Positions 61,243 through 64,000 of a stretch of 64,000 nt of DNA are shown piece by piece (the first letter of the stretch is position 1; every line of letters begins with the position of its first letter). Position numbers and translations under genes: made by a program. The stretch covers positions 62,001-126,000 of the forward strand of contig NZ_JAYLVL010000001.1 in assembly GCF_046156175.1 (NCBI RefSeq), given 5' to 3'. Below the pieces are notes generated by a model that worked only from the letters and a program-made list of their open reading frames with translations, searched no databases and had not been told where the DNA came from. This stretch comes from Lacisediminihabitans sp046156175. Its GTDB lineage: Bacteria > Actinomycetota > Actinomycetes > Actinomycetales > Microbacteriaceae.

Positions 61243-62336
61243 CGCCCGAACTGGGTGGCCGCCGGGCAGTCGAAGGGGTCGCCGCCGGCCGAGAGGCCCA
61301 CGCGGTTGAGGTAGGCGATGACGATGCCGTAGGACTCGGTCAGGCTGGTCTCGGTGTAGAGGATGTTGTGCGAGTCGCAGTATTCCTTCGCGATCTCGCG
61401 AGCCTTGGCCAGGTGGGGTCGCGGCATGTTCGGGAACAGGTGGTGCTCGATCTGGTAGTTGAGGCCGCCCATGAAGGTGGTGGTACCGAGCCCGGTGATG
61501 TTGCGGGAGGTGAGCACCTGGCGGCGAAGGAAGTCGACCTTGCTGTCGTGGGGCAGGATCGGCATGCCCTTGTGGTTCGGGGCGAAGGACGCTCCCATGT
61601 ACAGGCCGAAGACCCCGACCTGCACGCCGATGAAGGCGAAGGCCATTCCCACCGGAAGGAAGGCGAAGATCACGGCGACATAGAGGGCGATGCGCGGAAC
61701 GAGCATGCTGATCTCGGTCCACCGACGATCGACCTTCTCGCGCCCGAAGACGGTCTTGAAGCCGAGGATGTGCAGGTTGATACCCTCGAGCAGCAGTGCG
61801 GGGAAGAAGAGGTAGCCCTGGCGGCGGGTGGCCCAGGCGTAAAGGCCCTTGGCACGAGCGGCATCCTCGGGGATGAAGGAGACGAAGTCCCGCTCGATGT
61901 CGGTGTCCTTGCCGATCACGTTCGGGTTCGCGTGGTGGCGGCTGTGCTTGGTCATCCACCAGGAGTAGCTGATGCCGACGAAGAGGTTGGCAAGGGCGCG
62001 GCCAGCGATGTCATTCGCCTTTCCGGACTCGAAGACCTGGCGGTGAGCGGCCTCGTGCGCGAGGAAGGCGTACTGGGTGAGGATGATGCCGAGGGCTCCG
62101 GCGATGAGCAGCTGGTACCAGCTGTCGCCGAGCAGGATGAAACCGGTGATCGCTCCGCCCAATGCGACGGTGATGAGGGAGAACATCATCACGTAGAAAC
62201 CCGTGCGGCGGCGAAGAAGGCCGGCATCGCGAACGGTGCGTAAGAGGGAGGAGTACTCAGTGGTCGGATTAGTGCGGGAGCCGCCGGGCTTCGTCTTCGT
62301 GAAAGACACCACCGGTGCCACGGATGCATCGCTCAC
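61239..62336 (-). CDS. Membrane fatty acid desaturase
   Basis: 365 residues, four membrane segments. Three His boxes: HEAAH, HSRHH, and QIEHH, the non-heme di-iron ligands of acyl-lipid desaturases; HLFPNMPRPH follows. Introduces double bonds in membrane lipids, a cold-adaptation function in actinobacteria. GTG at 62336 with GAGG a few bases upstream. No fused cytochrome b5. Confidence 0.92.
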   Translation of the reverse strand: MSDASVAPVVSFTKTKPGGSRTNPTTEYSSLLRTVRDAGLLRRRTGFYVMMFSLITVALGGAITGFILLGDSWYQLLIAGALGIILTQYAFLAHEAAHRQVFESGKANDIAGRALANLFVGISYSWWMTKHSRHHANPNVIGKDTDIERDFVSFIPEDAARAKGLYAWATRRQGYLFFPALLLEGINLHILGFKTVFGREKVDRRWTEISMLVPRIALYVAVIFAFLPVGMAFAFIGVQVGVFGLYMGASFAPNHKGMPILPHDSKVDFLRRQVLTSRNITGLGTTTFMGGLNYQIEHHLFPNMPRPHLAKAREIAKEYCDSHNILYTETSLTESYGIVIAYLNRVGLSAGGDPFDCPAATQFGR

Positions 62337-62485
62337 GATACCTCGATTCGAAATGACTTCCCAGTCGGGGTAGAACGAGCGGGTGCTCCAAAGGATGGTT
62401 TTACCCTAAGGGCAAAGCCTGTGAGAGGCGTGCATTTATGCCCAAACGAGCATACACGGCGCGTCTCGACGATCCGTCCGCTCGC

Positions 62486-63745
62486 TTATCGCAGCAGAAG
62501 CGTCGGGTTGCCCAGGCGCCACCAGGGCCCCGGATCGACGAGGCCGTGATCGAGAGCGAGCGGCACCCGCACGGACTGGCCGCCGGCGGTGAAGGTCACC
62601 GCGCCCGCTGATGCGGCGTTCTGCCCCACTGTTGCCGGGAGTGCGGTGATCACGGCGGTCACGGGGGTGTTGCTCCAGACCAGAACCGAGGCGGTCTTCG
62701 TGGACACGGCCCGTGCCTTCTGTGACCAGGCGGTCGTGAAGTTCGCAAAGGGCTGGCCCTTCTTGGCGAGGGTGATCACGTGGAATCCGGCCTTCACCCC
62801 GGCGAGAAGAGTGGTGACGGTGGCATCCACGGTCTGGTGGTCGGTCGCCCCCACGACCGCTCCCACCACCGTGACGCTGTGACCCGCATAGTCGTACCGG
62901 GCGGCGAAGAGGAGGTTGGACGATCCGTTGAGGGTGCCCGTCTTGATGCCGTCCACCCCGAGCCGGCCCAGCAGCGTATTCGTATTGGCAAAGGTTCCCA
63001 CTCCGGCCAGGGTCATCGTCGGGGTCGAGACGATCTGGGAGATCACCGGATTGGCGAGGGCGAGCTTGCCGATCTCGACCAGGTCGGCGGCCGTGCTCAC
63101 GTTGCCCGGGTTGATGCCCGTGGGCTCCACGATCGTGGTGTGGTCGAGGCCGTGTGAACCGAGCCACGCCGTCACCGCTATCTGGAATGCGCCACGCGAG
63201 CCGAAGGCCCACCCGGTGAGGGCATCCGCATAGTTGTTCGCCGAGGCCACGAGGGTGACCCGCATGAGATCGAGCTGGCTGATGGTGGAACCGGCCGCCA
63301 TCGGCTTGGTCTCGCCGTTGAGTGCAACGTATTTGGCGCGGAGAGCGGCGTCCGCTGCGGTGAAGGTGATCGTGGGGCCGGAATCCCCGGGGGACAGCGG
63401 CTTCGCCTCGAGCACCACGAGGCTGGTGACGATCTTGCTGATGCTGGCGATCGGCAACGGCGCCGTACTGCCGGCGGAGGCAGATGCCTCGGGGTAGCCG
63501 ATCACCCCGATGGCACTCGCTCCGTAACTGGGGAGCGCAGGAGAGGCAGCGACACGGTCGGGTGCGCTGAACGGCAGCACCCGGGCAGCGGTGGATCCGA
63601 GCGGAGCCAGCAGTGTCAGCGGCAGATAGATGCCCAGCGCGATGACAAGGGCGGACGCCGAGATGAGCACGGCTCGGCGGCGGAGCACCACACCGCGGGT
63701 GGGTCGGCGGCGAACCGGTGACGCGAGGATCTCATTCACCGACAT
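62486..63745 (-). CDS. D-alanyl-D-alanine carboxypeptidase (S11)
   Basis: 419 residues. A cytoplasmic basic stretch and one membrane segment (about 25-50) anchor it. S11 triad: SISK, SANN (SxN) and KTGT (GIKTGTLNG). Trims pentapeptide side chains in peptidoglycan. C-terminal 100 residues form the extra beta-domain usual in PBP5-type enzymes. TAGCAT (63752-63757) ends six bases before ATG. The 149 bases after the desaturase gene hold no further gene. Confidence 0.9.
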   Translation of the reverse strand: MSVNEILASPVRRRPTRGVVLRRRAVLISASALVIALGIYLPLTLLAPLGSTAARVLPFSAPDRVAASPALPSYGASAIGVIGYPEASASAGSTAPLPIASISKIVTSLVVLEAKPLSPGDSGPTITFTAADAALRAKYVALNGETKPMAAGSTISQLDLMRVTLVASANNYADALTGWAFGSRGAFQIAVTAWLGSHGLDHTTIVEPTGINPGNVSTAADLVEIGKLALANPVISQIVSTPTMTLAGVGTFANTNTLLGRLGVDGIKTGTLNGSSNLLFAARYDYAGHSVTVVGAVVGATDHQTVDATVTTLLAGVKAGFHVITLAKKGQPFANFTTAWSQKARAVSTKTASVLVWSNTPVTAVITALPATVGQNAASAGAVTFTAGGQSVRVPLALDHGLVDPGPWWRLGNPTLLLR

Positions 63746-63782
63746 AGGGCCATGCTACTTTTCGCCGGACGGATCTCCCTGA

Positions 63783-64000
63783 TCACCGCACCCGGAGGGC
63801 CCACAGCGCGACCGCACTCGCCGACGCGACATTGAGGGAATCGACGCCGTGAAGCATCGGGATGGTGACGATGGTGTCGGCGTGCGACACGGCATCCCGG
63901 CTCAGCCCGTCCCCTTCGGTGCCGAGGAGCAGGGCGAGTTTCTCGGGAGGGTTCTCTGCGAGCACGTCGAGGCCGATTGCGGTGTCGGAGAGGGCGAGGG
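63783..64000 (-). CDS. SpoU/TrmH-type RNA methyltransferase, C-terminal part, cut by window edge
   Basis: The frame remains open to the right edge. Visible motifs: LLLGTEGDGLS (motif 2) and IPMLHGVDSLNVASASAV (motif 3), which form the SPOUT knot that binds S-adenosylmethionine. 2'-O-methylation of tRNA or rRNA is the family role; the target position cannot be told from the fragment. Confidence 0.9.
   Translation of the reverse strand, partial: LALSDTAIGLDVLAENPPEKLALLLGTEGDGLSRDAVSHADTIVTIPMLHGVDSLNVASASAVALWALRVR

Noticed and set aside
60552..62243. 563-codon plus-strand frame spanning the SGNH gene and desaturase
   Set aside because: Crosses two genes with full catalytic motifs; its translation is low-complexity Arg/Gly/Asp.
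1..64000. tRNA, rRNA, CRISPR arrays, transposases or integrases
   Set aside because: Searched by eye in the intergenic gaps and protein products; none seen. The gaps are short and an undetected small RNA remains possible.

Overview
The window reads as chromosome of a high-GC actinobacterium, most likely a member of the Microbacteriaceae. Support comes from uniformly GC-rich third codon positions, many GTG starts, and a gene repertoire typical of that family: an imuA'-imuB-dnaE2 mutasome, a mycoredoxin, an Eis-like acetyltransferase, polyprenol-phosphate-mannose synthase and Pr6Pr membrane proteins. The family assignment is inference from protein resemblance, not from a marker gene. I see no rRNA, tRNA, CRISPR array, prophage or transposase; most of the window looks like stable chromosome with single genes and short operons.

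Layout. 1-8254: end of a bifunctional penicillin-binding protein; a secreted GH15 glucodextranase with its own promoter and a LacI-type operator; a lipoprotein; an M50-like membrane protease; a TrkA-C regulatory protein followed by a K+/H+ antiporter gene broken by one in-frame TAA. 8265-18959: DUF1653, an EEP nuclease, a small promoter/20-codon ORF/terminator unit, rtcB, a thermonuclease, redox enzymes, ThrE-type exporter and small housekeeping genes. 19029-29697: SWIM/SNF2 helicase, M18 aminopeptidase, Eis-like acetyltransferase, DUF429, a DarT-like ADP-ribosyltransferase with no DarG beside it, a Cys/Met-rich copper-type protein, mycoredoxin, pyroglutamyl peptidase and a NUDIX hydrolase. 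29830-36801: two Pr6Pr membrane proteins flanking a flavin amine oxidase whose domain order is circularly permuted, a CPA2 antiporter, DUF4287/DUF5655 and DUF2834 genes, and a gamma-glutamyltransferase. 36783-46605: amidohydrolase, NmrA-like reductase, DrrAB-type ABC exporter, an SGNH-like/GAF protein lacking the catalytic serine, an S53 protease, and an OmpR/histidine-kinase pair. 46725-49694: a three-gene polyprenyl-phosphate-mannose operon. 49848-55894: the SOS mutasome operon. 55917-64000: secreted GH6 glucanase, SDR, helicase, GlsB-like protein, SGNH hydrolase, fatty-acid desaturase, S11 carboxypeptidase, and the end of a SpoU-type RNA methyltransferase.

Two sequence-level themes recur. 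First, more than twenty genes have a TANNNT-like -10 hexamer ending 5-7 bases before the start codon, the signature of leaderless mRNAs; this fixes many starts (for example 11575, 16183, 23682, 29697, 29830, 49883). Second, a palindromic repeat built around CTACTCGACC / GGTCGAGTAG occurs several times: it supplies the stop codon of two genes and sits in frame inside dnaE2.

The clearest functional system is imuA'-imuB-dnaE2, with a LexA-type box placed between -35 and -10 of a leaderless promoter. The most unusual items are the permuted flavin oxidase between two Pr6Pr proteins, the repeat-invaded mutasome operon, the solitary DarT-like protein, the SGNH-like pseudoenzyme fused to GAF, and the mini transcription unit upstream of rtcB.
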